Shown here: positions 34,611-46,149 of the stretch, in pieces | Numbering within the stretch: position 1 is the stretch's first letter | Layout: each line of letters begins with the position of its first letter | Assembly: GCF_032854445.1 (NCBI RefSeq) | Contig: NC_088306.1 | Span: 29,981,764-30,045,763, forward strand | DNA: 64,000 nucleotides | Source of the DNA: Liolophura sinensis | Lineage: Eukaryota; Mollusca; Polyplacophora; Chitonida; Chitonidae | Reading direction: 5' to 3' | The notes under the pieces: generated by a model | What the model saw: the letters and a program-made list of their open reading frames with translations, nothing else | The model's database searches: none | What the model was told of the DNA's origin: nothing | Translations under genes and position numbers: made by a program

Positions 34611-34845
34611 AACACGTATTTGGCAACCTGCGGATGGTCGTGGGTTTCCTCCGGGATTTGTCCGGTTTTCTGCCACCATTAAATAACACGTGTTTGGCAA
34701 CATGCGGATCGTCGTGGGTTTCCTCCGGGATTTGTCCTGTTTTCTGCCACCAATAAATAACATGTGTTTGGCAACCTGCGGATGGTCGTGGGTTTCCTCC
34801 GGGATTTGTCCGGTTTTCTGCCACCAATAAATAACACGTGTTTGG
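34611..34845 (+). repeat. 74-bp tandem repeat made of a SINE fragment and its target site, 3 units
   Basis: Each unit contains the SINE body words GCAACCTGCGGATGGTCGTG, GGTTTCCTCCGGGATTTGTC and CGGTTTTCTGCCACCA, then AATAAATA (tail-like). Units are bounded by the palindrome AACACGTGTT (or CACGTATT at the left edge), which also flanks the whole array at 34611 and 34833. The simplest reading is one truncated SINE insertion whose flanking duplication fuelled unequal exchange. The long minus frames here (34605-34937) are shadows. Confidence 0.85.
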
Positions 34846-34955
34846 GTACAAACAGAAGATTTGCTTTCAAGTGCATTGATTATACACACTTCATAAAGAT
34901 GTATACAATGAAGTCGTAGCAAGTACATAATGTGCAAAAAGTATTTACAAATGCC

Positions 34956-34973
34956 TTATTATTATTATTATTA
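34956..34973 (+). repeat. (ATT)n microsatellite
   Basis: About six ATT units. Confidence 0.9.
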
Positions 34974-35534
34974 AAAGAAAATGCAACCTAAAATTATTGG
35001 AGACTATTTGTACAAGTATCTTTTCACAACCTTTTATATGAAGTTTGTATCAACTTTAGGCTATCCGTTGTTGTTACAGGCGGCGCTAAATGACATACCC
35101 TATTGAACATAGTGTTACTAACAGATGTCAAGGCAACCGCCATTATTTTCGTAAACGTCCACAAACATCATATTGCTTGTGCCCATTAGTTTATAAAACT
35201 GTGTTTATCTGTGAAGCTGATGGCCTATAACCTGAGATCTCAGCAAGTCCGCGACACCGTGTCTGAGTTAATATACCTGTATACCTTAACGAAGGCGTTA
35301 TCAGTACTCTCCATCTTATGGCGTCAACGCCTAGATATCCGATTATTTCGGCATGTAGAGGATAATCTTACAGTCATGTGCCCTTATCTTTCCGTGTTAC
35401 CCTAACGCAGTGTGGTCTCGCATATGAGCTCCATCCATGTGATGACGTTTGTCTGGGAACAGTCCTCTCGTAGATGTAATCTCATCAAAGATTGGATAAA
35501 CGACCTTGTCATGGACAGCCAGCCTAAATCTATG
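34974..35534. other. Non-coding stretch, nothing recognised
   Basis: Contains the second member of the diverged word pair noted at 32013 (near 35335). No gene. Confidence 0.4.
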
Positions 35535-35690
35535 CATCGAAACAGACATTCGTCTACCAGCTGGCAACCAATATGGACGTTCCTGATCAATAATGGCATG
35601 GCCAATTCCCGAAACGACGTTTAACACAAATTACCAAAGAACAAGCAAGATATATAATCCTGCAAAGAGAAGCAGTCTCTTAGGGAAGAT
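35535..35690 (+). mobile_element. Interspersed repeat family A, 5' part (copy 6)
   Basis: TGCATCGAAACAGACATTCG, CAACCAATATGGACGTTCC, TGATCAATAATGGCATGGCC, CGAAACGACGTTTAACACAA and a truncated A-rich segment. The 3' half is missing; a SINE fragment follows immediately. Confidence 0.8.
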
Positions 35691-35800
35691 CTTCTAGCAA
35701 CCGGCGGGTGGTCGTGGTTTCCCTCGGGTCCGGTTTCCTCCCACTTCAATGCTGGCAGCCGTCGCGCAAGTGAAATATTCTTGAGTACGGCGCTGACATA
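35691..35800 (+). mobile_element. tRNA-SINE fragment (body)
   Basis: CTAGCAACCGGCGGGTGGTC, GTGGTTTCCCTCGGGTCCGG, TTTCCTCCCACTTCAATGCT and GGCAGCCGTCGCGCAAGTGA, ending at GAGTACGGCG. Head and tail are both missing. Confidence 0.88.
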
Positions 35801-36619
35801 TACTGCCGCTCCAAATGAAGACTGCGCTGTGCGTCTAGGGAGGAAACATTGCTGCAAAATGTTGGCGTTAAAACATTATATATATATTACATATACAACC
35901 GCTTGACCTCATCTGCTCTGCATGTTCCGGGACGTGGGTACATCCAAGTCACTTATCCAAAATGTACATGGGTGGGGCGTCCCATCGTCTTGTACCACAG
36001 TATCAGAGGGCATATGCAATGCTGTGTGACAGCTTTAGACACATACACACCGGCGGGTATATCCAACGGGCATTACAGCACTGTAATCATTATACATGTA
36101 GCGATACCGTGTTCGATATTCTAATGTAGACCATAAAACCCATATTACCCAAGAAGGTTCGCGAACAAGACCTTGGCAGTTAGTATTACAGCATGGGTTC
36201 CCTCTAGATTCTGCAGATTTATCTCCCTTGTACACTTCGCTGTATACCTGCAGTAATATTATTAAACCCACCTCAGCGAATATCATATTTTATTGTACCT
36301 CTTAGTTTCCACTGGTCAAATATACACGGTCATATGGTATTCCGCAAAACACGAAGTACAAAGGATTACGAGCTCAAGCAAAGCAACATCACGCTAACGT
36401 TCACGAGGCAATATCCAACGATCTCGTGCTAACATATCCAATAATCGCACATTCTACTGCAGTTACCTCTCTTTGCGTGGTCTCTGACGACTGCTTGTTT
36501 GTAAAGTGAACATTCGGATGATGGCCAGCTCCGTTATCAATGTACAAATAGAACAGTACTAACGGTTTCTTTGGTATAATAGAACATAAGTGCATGCTGG
36601 GGGATAAGATAATTTGTCA
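35801..36619. other. Non-coding stretch, nothing recognised
   Basis: No gene. Frames of 60-90 codons without motifs. Confidence 0.45.
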
Positions 36620-37775
36620 GCTATCAACAACTGGCTGATCATCACTTCTCCTGAACTGACAATTCCTGATATCTCTATCGACAAGTTAAGTTCAACTTGG
36701 GTACCGCACTGGCTGATCATCACTTCTCCTGAGCTAACAATTGCTGATACCTCTGTCGACAAGTGATGTTCAACTTGAGAACCACACTGGCTGATCATCA
36801 CTTCTACTGAGCTGACAATTCCTGATACCTCTATCGACAAGTTAAGTTCAACTTGAGCACCGCACTGGCTGATCATCACTTCTCCTGAACTGACAATTCC
36901 TGATACCTCTGTCGACAAGTCAAGCTCAACTTGAGCACCACACTGGCTGATCATCACTTCTCCTGAACTGACAATTCCTGATACCTCTGTCGACAAGTCA
37001 AGCTCAACTTGAGCACCGCATTGGCTGATCATCACTTCTCCTGAGCTGACAATTCCTGATATCTCCATCGACAAGTTAAGTTCAACTTGAGCACCGCACT
37101 GGCTGATCATCACTTCTCCTGAGCTGACAATTGCTGATACCTCTATCGACAAGTGAAGTTCAACTTGAGCACCGCACTGGCTGATCATCACTTCTCCTGA
37201 ACTGACAATTCCTGATATCTCTATCTACAAGTGAAGTTCAACTTGAGAACCACACTGGCTGATCATCACTTCTACTGAGCTGACAATTCCTGATACCTCT
37301 ATCGACAAGTGATGTTCAACTTGAGCACCGCACTGGCTGATCATCACTTCTCCTGAACTGACAATTCCTGATAATCTCTATCTACAAGTGAAGTTCACTT
37401 GAGAACCACACTGGCTAATCATCACTTCTACTGATCTGACAACTCCTGATACCTCTATCGACAAGTGAAGTTCAACTTGAACACCGCACTGGCTGATTAT
37501 CACTTCTCCTGAGCTGACAATTCCTGATATCTCTATCGACAAGTGATGTTCAACTTGAGCACCACACTAGCTGATCATCACTTCTCCTGAGCTGACAATT
37601 CCTGATACCTCTATCGACAATTGAAGTTCAACTTGAGCACCGCACTGGCTGATCATCACCTCTACTGAGCTGACAATTTCCTGATACCTCTATCGACAAG
37701 TGATGTTCAACTTGACCACCGCATTGGGCTGATCATCACTTCTCCTGAGCTGACAATTCCTGACATCTCATCCAT
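36620..37775 (-). repeat. 78-bp minisatellite, about 15 units
   Basis: The unit reads CTGGCTGATCATCACTTCTC, CTGAACTGACAATTCCTGAT, ACCTCTATCGACAAGTGAAG and TTCAACTTGAGCACCGCA. As 78 is 26 codons, the minus strand is open for 210 codons (36559-37191) with a unit peptide containing MISQCGAQVEL and SGIVSSGEV. Units beyond 37191 carry single-base indels and in-frame stops (for example near 37376 and 37398), so the frame does not persist. Each unit contains a BclI-type TGATCA site. Non-coding is favoured; a lost repeat exon cannot be excluded. Confidence 0.92.
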
Positions 37776-37934
37776 CAGCATGCACTGTCTGCATAATGTT
37801 TTTAATGCTTGCTATAACCGTGGGGTAATCTAGACAGGTGGACTGGCAAGTACTTGAGCGGATATTATATAACATATTATTCTACTTTTTTATTAGTATA
37901 ATACTTGTCATTATTGTTGTTAGCCTCTTTTCGT
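37776..37934. other. Spacer, nothing recognised
   Basis: Short AT-rich flank of the 78-bp array. Confidence 0.4.
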
Positions 37935-38130
37935 AAAACGTAAGTATTCGTCAATAGTATTTTATTTATGGTTGGCGTGCGTGAGGCTTGTGGATCGAAG
38001 AAACAGGCCAGAGCCTCGGAAGCCATCCGCATTATGTCAGCTTACTAAGATGTCTACTAACTGAAAGGTCCGGTGAACCAATGAGAGTTGGATTCGAACC
38101 CACGGCCCCTCTGCTCACGTGCTGTCCTGA
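37935..38130 (-). mobile_element. tRNA-like SINE fragment with perfect B box
   Basis: In reverse complement, GGGTTCGAATCCAACTCTCA contains a perfect pol III B box (GGTTCGAATCC), preceded by GAGGGGCCGT. A clear A box is missing upstream, and the downstream part resembles a SINE body only weakly (CGGATGGCTTCCGAGGCTC). Not a functional tRNA: no cloverleaf could be drawn. Confidence 0.55.
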
Positions 38131-40394
38131 GCATAGACAGAAGGCATTGCGATTACGAACATTATAAATACACTGCCAAAGAGGCTTGCTTGACATGGTA
38201 TGACCAATATATTGTTGAAAGTGAATTTCATCCCCAAATAAACAACACATTAAACGTATAAATATGCACAAAGACTAGAAAGCATGCAAAGTAGTGTGAG
38301 CGAATGCCTAATGGTTATCTATTTAATTTATTTGTTGTTCATTACTTCTGTATATTCAACCAAACTTTACTTATTCAACGGTAGTCAAGTTTAAGGGTGA
38401 GGAAATCCGGGAAACATCCTGAGGAAATCTGTCAAAACTCTGGCCTCAGGCCACACACGAACCTAAGGAGCTGGGTTCGAGTACGAAACCCTTTCTGGTC
38501 AAATGCCGATTTGCTGAAGCCACAGCGTCGATCTAGCTCAAGAAGAGCGCGTGTCTTCTACTCCCTCAAATGGTTCCGGAAAGTAGGTTATGGTATCTCT
38601 TTATTTTAGGCGCCAGAACTATAAGTACCTGGATTTTCAAGATTCAGTGTCAGTGCCCTACCTCCTCAGTGTATGCACACACGCCGGTGGTGGATGACGC
38701 CTGGCTCCTCGGGTAAGGATCTGAGCACGTATGTTATCCTGATTAAAGATGCCCAACCGTTACTGAGATGTTTATACACCCCTCAATTCTGCTGCCTAGA
38801 GTCCTTACTTATAACGCCAACAGTTTGAGGATGACCCATGTAGCCACTCAAAATCTCATTCATCGAAAGGTCGGAGTATACGGAAATCGGTAAATTGATT
38901 TGTCTGTGGACTTGACCATCGGTCACCCAAAATCTCTTCGTCACCCGCAGACCAGCGAAAAGCAATCAAATTAGCGGCTACTTATTCGGTTACCTTCGTC
39001 AATTTACGGTATGCCTACTAGCACGTTCACAACAGACGGGTCCATTATAGATTGTGCTTCCCAGAGGATGACCGTGATATGGCTGAGCCCTGAACAACCT
39101 TTTTTTTTGAGAAAAAAAATGGTTTATGTTTATCTGGGTACGGAAACTTGCATGACCACAGGAACAAAAATTTAATACACTTCGTTTGATATGCGTTCCA
39201 AATTTGTAATGTGTATCTATCATATTGCCTGTCGTAGCAAGCGTGACGCGCATGTAAAAATTACATTTTGGTAGTTGAAATATTTCATTGTATTTGTTAT
39301 TCCACTATGTTTCTCAGTGGGTAAGAAAAAGCATAGATTAATATAATTTATAATTGTCCATTTCTTTCCTCATTGCCTCTCATCCATTTTGTCTTGTTTA
39401 AGCGTGAGTTTTGGCGTGAATGATTCTAATTAATGCATCCGCCAACACGTTTATATCTGTCTGTCTGTCATGTATAATGCCTCTAATTTGTCCTTCCCGT
39501 CCTTCACATACAACTCAAGAGTATTTCACCTTACTGCTTGACCCTGCGGACCTCGGATAAACAGATGTCTACCTCAATACATAACATTACTGTTATAACA
39601 CTTCACAATTTTTCAGTCATATGACGACAGTGATAACAAGATCACACCCATGTTATGACGAGCAGTCATAGCGGTATCAATGTTTGGCATTTTTTAAAAG
39701 TCATATTTATATCTTGCTGATTGGCATGCGGGTGTCCATGGTGTTCTAAAGTGCGCTACTGCTATGTAATGATCTTGGCTTCTGTCTGCTCAGATCCAAA
39801 TTATCTGCCTATTACAGAAACCGACCTTCAGCAATTTTGCACAAGTGTATAAAGTGACAAGAATATCGTATGTTCAACAGAAAATGAAATTAGTGTAATT
39901 AGGCTGTTCGTTTCTCTGGCACTTGGATAAAAGCCAAATTTTTTCTGCCCTTTTATTCCGAAATGTCAGTGATATACTTTTCCTGATTGACATCTTTCTT
40001 TAGCTCCTTCAAATAAGTCAACTTAAGTCGATAAGGTTTGCCAGGCACTTGGAAAACGCGGTGTCCCACTCTGGGCTTTGCTTCAAAGCGTTGATCAGAA
40101 CGTCATCTTATAAGTGAAACATTTTCTCGATATGGCGATATACATTACTTAGCCCAGGAAATATGCAGAGATCAAGGTAACAGCTAGATGCAGGCTCCCG
40201 CTGACCAGCCTGACCACTTGAATCTATACTGTAGCAGTTTCCTTTGAAATGCCCATGCCGAAAATACGATCAGTCAAAGTGTGAATGAGATACATATTCT
40301 GTTTATCACCATTCTTTGTTTCTTTCCGTCATCATTGAAAACTTTGAAAGACCGGCTCTCTTTCCAGGAATCCGCCCTAATTCTGTGCTTTATA
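38131..40394. other. Non-coding stretch, no gene recognised
   Basis: Contains a minus-oriented fragment of the short tail element (39605-39640, TTTTTCAGTCATATGACGAC) and an A/T hairpin-like tract (39097-39125). A weak B-box-like word lies at 38468-38480. No convincing coding frame. Confidence 0.45.
39605..39640 (-). mobile_element. Short SINE/LINE tail fragment
   Basis: Reverse complement CGTCATATGACTGAAAAATT matches the start of the 63-bp insertion at 27119. Confidence 0.6.
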
Positions 40395-40396
40395 TA

Positions 40397-40422
40397 ACTA
40401 ACGGGCAAAGAAACGTATAACT
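40397..40422 (+). repeat. Left terminal inverted repeat of the Tc1-like element
   Basis: AACTAACGGGCAAAGAAACG plus TATAAC, preceded by target TA. Pairs with 41903-41928. Confidence 0.9.
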
Positions 40423-40669
40423 TTAAAGGCAGTTTTTTCTATGGAAAAATAAGTTGAATAAGTTTGAACGTTGTGCGAATACGTTTGCACATAAGCACCC
40501 TGTGTACACGTCACCTTTTTAACGAGATTCATTGAACTTGGTGTAAGACATCATGAAAAATCGGAAAAACAGAGTTTCGGGCCCTGTTGAAAATTCTCGA
40601 TAATGACCGCCAGATAAATACCGATGTAGCACATGGTAAGGGTGCAATACCATAACAAACATCTAAGAG

Positions 40670-41671
40670 ATGCCGAGACTCACACAAGCAGAACGCGATA
40701 AAGCCACTGGTATGGCCGACATGGGGGCCAGCCAACACCACATTGCCAGAACATTCAATTGCAGTCAAGCCACCATCAGCAGACTGTTGGGTCATTACCG
40801 CCTAACACGCAGGACACAAGATCGTCCAAGATCGGGCAGGCCAAGTGTTACAAACGCCTGGCGGAAGACCGGTACATCCGCACAATCCACCTGCGTAACC
40901 GGTTTGTGACGGCGACTTCAACGGCGGAAAAGGGCACTGGGACACCCATCAGCAGACGCACAGTCTTACGACGACTCCGCGTGGGCATCAGAGCTTATCG
41001 CCCCTTCCGTGGAATGGCACTGACTCCTCTACACCGTCAAAAACAGGCTACGTTGGGCAAGAGTTGTACGTCGATGGGCAGCGACGAGACTGGGAAGGGT
41101 GCTGTTCACTGATGAAAGCTCTTTAGAAATGATGGTCGAATTCGTGTGTATCGACGCAGGGGAGAGCGATTGGCACAAAACTGCATTCAGAATGTCCACC
41201 CTTTTGGTGCTGGTGGGGTGCTTGTATGGGGCGGAATTTGTGGACAGGTGAGATCGAGAATGGTCATCATCCAGGGAAATCTGACTGGCCAAAGATACCG
41301 AGATAAAATATTGGAACCTGTTGTGGTGCCATTCGTGCATCAAACAGCAAAGGGGTATCCTTTTGCAGCAAGACAATGTACGACCTCATACCGCCAGAGT
41401 TGTACTAAATTATCTGGACACCGTTGATGTCAACGTACTGCCTTGGCCAGCACGATCGCCAGACATGAATCCTTTAGAGCATCTGTGGGATCATCTTGAT
41501 CGACGTCTGAGACAACGCGTTCCTCCCCCACAAAACAGGCAACAGCTCGAAAAGGCTTTATTTGAGGAGTGGGACAGAATTCCTGATGACGTCATCCGGC
41601 GGCTGACGACTTCCATGAGGAGACGTATTTTGGCTTTAATTGATGCAATGGGTGCTCACACACGCTACTAA
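40670..41671 (+). pseudogene. Tc1-like (DD34E) transposase, frameshifted
   Basis: A full-length equivalent of about 334 codons spread over three frames. The N-terminal helix-turn-helix part reads MPRLTQAERDKATGMADMG and ATISRLLGHYRLT, then DRPRSGRPSVT. The middle has ISRRTVLRRLR and LRWARVVRRWAATR, then LFTDES with the first catalytic Asp. Next comes GGVLVWGGICG, then LLQQDNVRPHTARVV with the second Asp and DMNPLEHLWDHLDRRL with the Glu, 34 residues after the second Asp. At least four frameshifts occur (about 40850-40870, 41037, 41128 and 41350). All three catalytic residues are still encoded, so the copy is dead by indels and not by loss of active-site residues. Known role: cut-and-paste transposition at TA sites. 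Confidence 0.93.
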
Positions 41672-41902
41672 CGATCTGTCTTATGACATGATAGGACATT
41701 AGGTACACCTTTTTAAGGGAGTCCCTTTACTTGCATTTGTGTAATTTTTACCCCATGCCTTCTTTACTCGGCCTGACAGCAAGTGTAATATCCATATGGC
41801 TTTGAATTTTTGAACAGAACTTGAGAAGTGGTTTATTGCAATATAATGCTTATCATGTTGATACTGTCTGTCTTCTTTCTCTTTCTTGTGGTGCTGAACA
41901 AG

Positions 41903-41928
41903 GTTATATGTTTCTTTGCCCGGTAGTT
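41903..41928 (-). repeat. Right terminal inverted repeat of the Tc1-like element
   Basis: In reverse complement AACTACCGGGCAAAGAAACA plus TATAAC, with target TA at 41929-41930. Confidence 0.9.
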
Positions 41929-41930
41929 TA

Positions 41931-43029
41931 TTTACATTGCGAGCTATTGGTTTGAACAGGCTGCATGTGCTGCTCATTATTGTGAGGTAGGACTACAGGC
42001 GTCATATTCAACCACAAGACATTTTTTTTACTCATTAACAGCCTCATTTAGGTACTATTTGATGATGAAGATCTAAAAGCATGTCTTGCCATATACTAAT
42101 TAAATTGTGGTGATAATTTTTGATGGATTGACTGATCAATATAACATGTCAACTCCAGAGAAACGTTTGATTCATTTTCGTGATGACAGTTTGCAAAAGT
42201 GGTGATTAGATCAACTGGCAAACATTGCTTTTTTAAAATTCCAGGTACGTTCAAAATTGTGTACGGGAGAGATGACGTTTATAGATCTCTCAAAGATTCG
42301 CTTGTACTCAACATAACAAACAGCACACATTTCTGATGTGTCAGAGATAACTATGGAAGTAGCCAATAGTGAACAAATAAAATGACACTGGTGCTTTGAG
42401 GCATTTACTCTAGTGAATGAAAATAGCTGTTCATGAGTTAAAACTATTCTGGTTTCTGCTCTTACGTAAAAGGTTAAATACCCAACCCTAGAGCAAACTC
42501 TTTACAGCACAACCTCATTTAATTTATTTAATTTTTTGTTCATGTTTCACTGTATTTAATTACGATCTTATCTGAATGAATGAGTTTTGCCTGAACGGCA
42601 CAGCCACCCCAGCGGCAGGTGGATTCGACCGCGTTACCAGCTTTGTTGGGAATCAGCCTTCTTTATTATGAACCCATTTGTCAGCGCGTCCACCAAAGGC
42701 TTCCGTCCATAAAACCGGCATTACTATTTCTGATAGAATTTCACAAATTCCTCTTCAGACACATTTACCTTTATTGCTTATCTGCGTAGCTACAGTGACA
42801 CCATTCTAAGAACAAGAGAACATACATATAACATTGTACAGGTCAAGCAGATGCCAAGCTGGTCCCGCGCTTTCAGTATGTTCATCGATGACGTCATTTT
42901 GAATATTTTCGAGCACTGGCGGAAATATATACAAGCAGATGGATTATTAAGAAACAGAAAACATGCCTCAAAAAAATTTATTTTTTCGTTTTTTTTTTCT
43001 TTGCATATATTTCTTCATTCTCCTTAAGG
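41931..43029. other. Non-coding stretch, nothing firmly recognised
   Basis: A weak word set (GGTGGATTCGACCGCGTTACCAG near 42620-42642) may be a decayed tRNA-like or SINE fragment; a vaguely similar set lies at 47030-47055 on the other strand. No gene. Confidence 0.4.
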
Positions 43030-43720
43030 CCACACTGTAAATACAACCGTTGTAAATTTACAGTTAAATTTACGGGTAATTTTTGGACTAAGGAATTTTA
43101 CGGTAAATTTACAGATCCACTGTTTAGGAATATTTACTGAAATGCTCGGTAAAATCATGGTCACTTCCCGTGTAAAATTAAGGGCTCTTTACTATGCATT
43201 TTTACAGCAGAACTTTCTGTGAATTCCGAACGTAATTTCACCAGGAAATATACTGTAACTGAACGCTTGTATTTACAAGTTTTTAACAATAAACTGTTCA
43301 GCTGTTGGCTTCGAGGAGTTTTACAACAAACTTATAGGTAATTTTAATCCCACGTTTTCACTATCAATAAACCTGACCGCCGTAGACTTACTGACAAATG
43401 CTGATTTTGTCAGGAATTTAATAACATGTAGCCCTGTAACTTCACAAGTATTTACTACACTTTTTAACAGATTAAACAGTTCCTAGAATACTGATTTCAC
43501 ATGTAAATTTACCAGGAACTATCGCGTAATTCAACACCATTCTGAGCCAGTTAACACTAAATTGTGTAGTGCGTTTAATATAGATTTGAAACAGATTTAC
43601 CAGTAACTGCGGTAAAATACGCAGTAATGTGCTGTATAATTAGACACTGTTCAGATATTTTCACACTAAGGTAAATGTTTGTATAAATGTCAAGAAGAAA
43701 CTCGGCTTTAGTTTGTAGCA
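43030..43720. repeat. Region dense in GTAAA/TTTAC words
   Basis: The words TGTAAATTTACA, AAATTTACGG, GGTAAATTTACAG and CGGTAAAATC recur irregularly, giving many short palindromes. No fixed period, so not a simple array. It may be the remains of several related terminal repeats of non-autonomous transposons, or a decayed array. Confidence 0.5.
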
Positions 43721-44989
43721 GTAAATTTGCATTATGAAATTTCAGGTATGATAAACATTTTGTTAATTTAGGAACCTTACAAAATGGTATTTAGAGAAAT
43801 TGTAGTGTTTTACAATTGGAAATGTAGGTTTCTCTATCTTTAGGTCATTTCATTCGGATCGAATGCGCACTAGCAGGTTTCATGCAAAACTAAATTTCAA
43901 TACATGAATGAGAGTATTGATGCCATGAATGTAACTGACAAATACAAATGAATCAAATAAAAAGAACACCTTTAATCTCGACAAACTCCTGGGACATTAC
44001 AACTCGCTACTGCAGTCATGTTTTGCTGTAATGTGTTAATACAATTTTCCTTATCATCCTGAACTTATTAAGCTCTGCAGATTAACATTCCATGCAGGAG
44101 TTCAAACTATAACAGGACACATGGCTACTAAGAACCAATCCTAAGAATTCCAGATTAGAAGGCAAACATTACATACAGGAATTAGAACTTAATGGGTTTA
44201 GAACAATTGCATGTAAATCCAAACACCGATAAGATTTAAATATAGATTTCCTTATTAAGTCTACAGGTAAAACACTGCACTAGATGTACAATAAATACTC
44301 TATAGCTTGACAATATTACTCATATAATTCAACATCAAATTGTTCATAAACAGAAAAGAAACAGAGACTTCTGTGGACCATTCCGTGTTATTTAGAGGAT
44401 AAACATACATGAAGATACCGGTACAAAGGATTCATGGGAAAAAACAGATGACATTTTTAAAAAGGATTACCAGTCTTTTCGCTGCAAAGCCAAAGATTTA
44501 CGAAAATTTAGAATTACCCCCAAACGAACTTTAAGAAATACTATTATTCGCAATGCATGGAATGACATTCTTTCTCTATGAATATGCTCTAAAGCCAAAG
44601 GAAACATGGAAAATGTACAGATAGTACAGGAGTTAATTCTTGGGTAATGCGAACTACTGTTCAGTATTACTTATCAAATTCTAATGAAAAAAGAAATTAT
44701 AAAAAAGGGTTACGTTTACACTGAAATAACAATGCCGATAGGAGTACATGCTCAAAGACATGCGCATGTTGTTGGTAACAGTTAAACCTCAAGAAGCAGG
44801 CTTTCTGTGCCCTAAAAACCCACCACCATCGGCTTTAGGAGAATAGGTGCTAAAATACACATTAATTTATCAAAGTACTGATTCTATAATATTATCATAC
44901 ATCTATACCACAAACCACAAAGACAAGTAACACCGTATAGTCTGCCACAGAAGCTAAGAGACTTACACCTCTGCTTAAACCAAAAAGTG
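43721..44989. other. Non-coding AT-rich stretch, nothing recognised
   Basis: No coding frame reaches 60 codons here, and no tandem array or transposon end was recognised. Confidence 0.5.
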
Positions 44990-45145
44990 CACATCAAAGG
45001 CGACTGAATAAGGTGAACCGTACATCAATCAATGTACATCAGTTGTGACTGGCTAAGGTGAACCATACACCAATCAATGTACATAAATGGTGACTGGCTA
45101 AGGTGAACTATACACCAATCAGTGTACATCAATGCTGACTGGCCG
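44990..45145 (+). repeat. 45-bp tandem repeat, about 3 units
   Basis: GACTGGCTAAGGTGAACCAT, ACACCAATCAATGTACATCA and similar; unit starts at 45002, 45047, 45092 and 45137. It runs directly into the family A copy 7. Confidence 0.9.
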
Positions 45146-45540
45146 TAAAGGGCGTTCCATGTCGATAATCGTAAGATCCATTTCCAAAACAACGTTTAAC
45201 GCTAGCTCCCAAAGACAAAGGTATGTAAGAAATTATACAAATAGGAAATAAAGCCGGTAACACACAAGAGAGAAGCGCTCATCAGTTTTCAATGATGCCG
45301 TTGAGACAATGGATATTCCAGGTATGAAGTCCATATCAAAGTTCAAATTCGTAGTCCATGAATGAGTTCCAGGTCAAATAACAATTAAACCAGGTATCTC
45401 AGTCGGGTTTTGATTGGAACTGTTCATAAAGGCATCATGCAGACGTAATTAGCATGGCTACCTTTACGGTCCCTAGCCCCAGGTTAAGCGGTATTAGATA
45501 CAGTTAGATAATGACGAGCGTTACAGACCCTAACCGAACA
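45140..45540 (+). mobile_element. Interspersed repeat family A (copy 7, 5' end missing)
   Basis: GGGCGTTCCATGTCGATAAT, CGTAAGATCCATTTCCAAAA, CAACGTTTAACGCTAGC, then GGTCCCTAGCCCCAGGTTAA and GCGGTATTAGATACAGTTAG at the end. The first ~35 bases of the family are replaced by the 45-bp repeat. Confidence 0.78.
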
Positions 45541-46149
45541 GATTGTGATTCAAAAGTAACAGACGATTACGTCTTTCCCGTTAATATGTAAAGATCTCAT
45601 ACGATAAGAGGCACCATCTATGATGTTACACATGACATGCTGGCCTGTATAAAAGCTATCTACAAGATAGACGGTTACACTAGGCTACCAGCGCCGTCTA
45701 TGTTGTTAAATACCATGTACGCGATAGATATGTACATAAGGATAACAGCGCCGTCTATGTGGTTGATCACAATGCAGATCGTCAGAGATCAATGGTTTAT
45801 GAAAACTTCACCTGAAATTCACTTTCATGGGAAGACAATATTTCTTCAAAAATGTAATAAAAACACAACGGTAAGTATTTCACTCAAGATTCCATTAAAA
45901 CTGTTGGAAAGAATTCAAAAGACTAACAACTTTATTGCTCGCAACCCTTGTCTTCTTGGACTGTAACTTTGGGTTTAGCTGTACAAAACACCTGTAACAT
46001 ATTTAAAGTAGATGTATTAAAGTATTAACAAGTGCTAGATGTTAACATTATGTACACTTTAACAAAAATAATAGCCTAGGTGTTCACTTTGAGAAAAGAC
46101 AAGATGCAGTCACACAAGTACAATCACTACATATACTTGTGCACATTTC
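45541..46149. other. Unassigned stretch with a 109-codon frame
   Basis: A plus frame (45637-45966, non-ATG start) contains a 57-base internal duplication around CAGCGCCGTCTATG (45689 and 45746). No domain recognised; no signal peptide. Coding status unproven. Confidence 0.3.

Larger units (their letters stand above)
40397..41928 (+). mobile_element. Complete Tc1-like DNA transposon, TA-flanked, inactive
   Basis: The 26-bp ends AACTAACGGGCAAAGAAACG and the reverse complement of the other end, AACTACCGGGCAAAGAAACA, match at about 24 of 26 positions. Both ends are flanked by TA (40395-40396 and 41929-41930), the target duplication of the Tc1/mariner superfamily. Length 1532 bp, typical for the group. 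The single gene inside (40670-41671) is broken by frameshifts, so the copy cannot move by itself. Confidence 0.93.

Noticed and set aside
38080-38130. Perfect B box suggested a tRNA gene
   Set aside because: No matching A box, anticodon arm or acceptor stem could be drawn; it fits a SINE fragment better.
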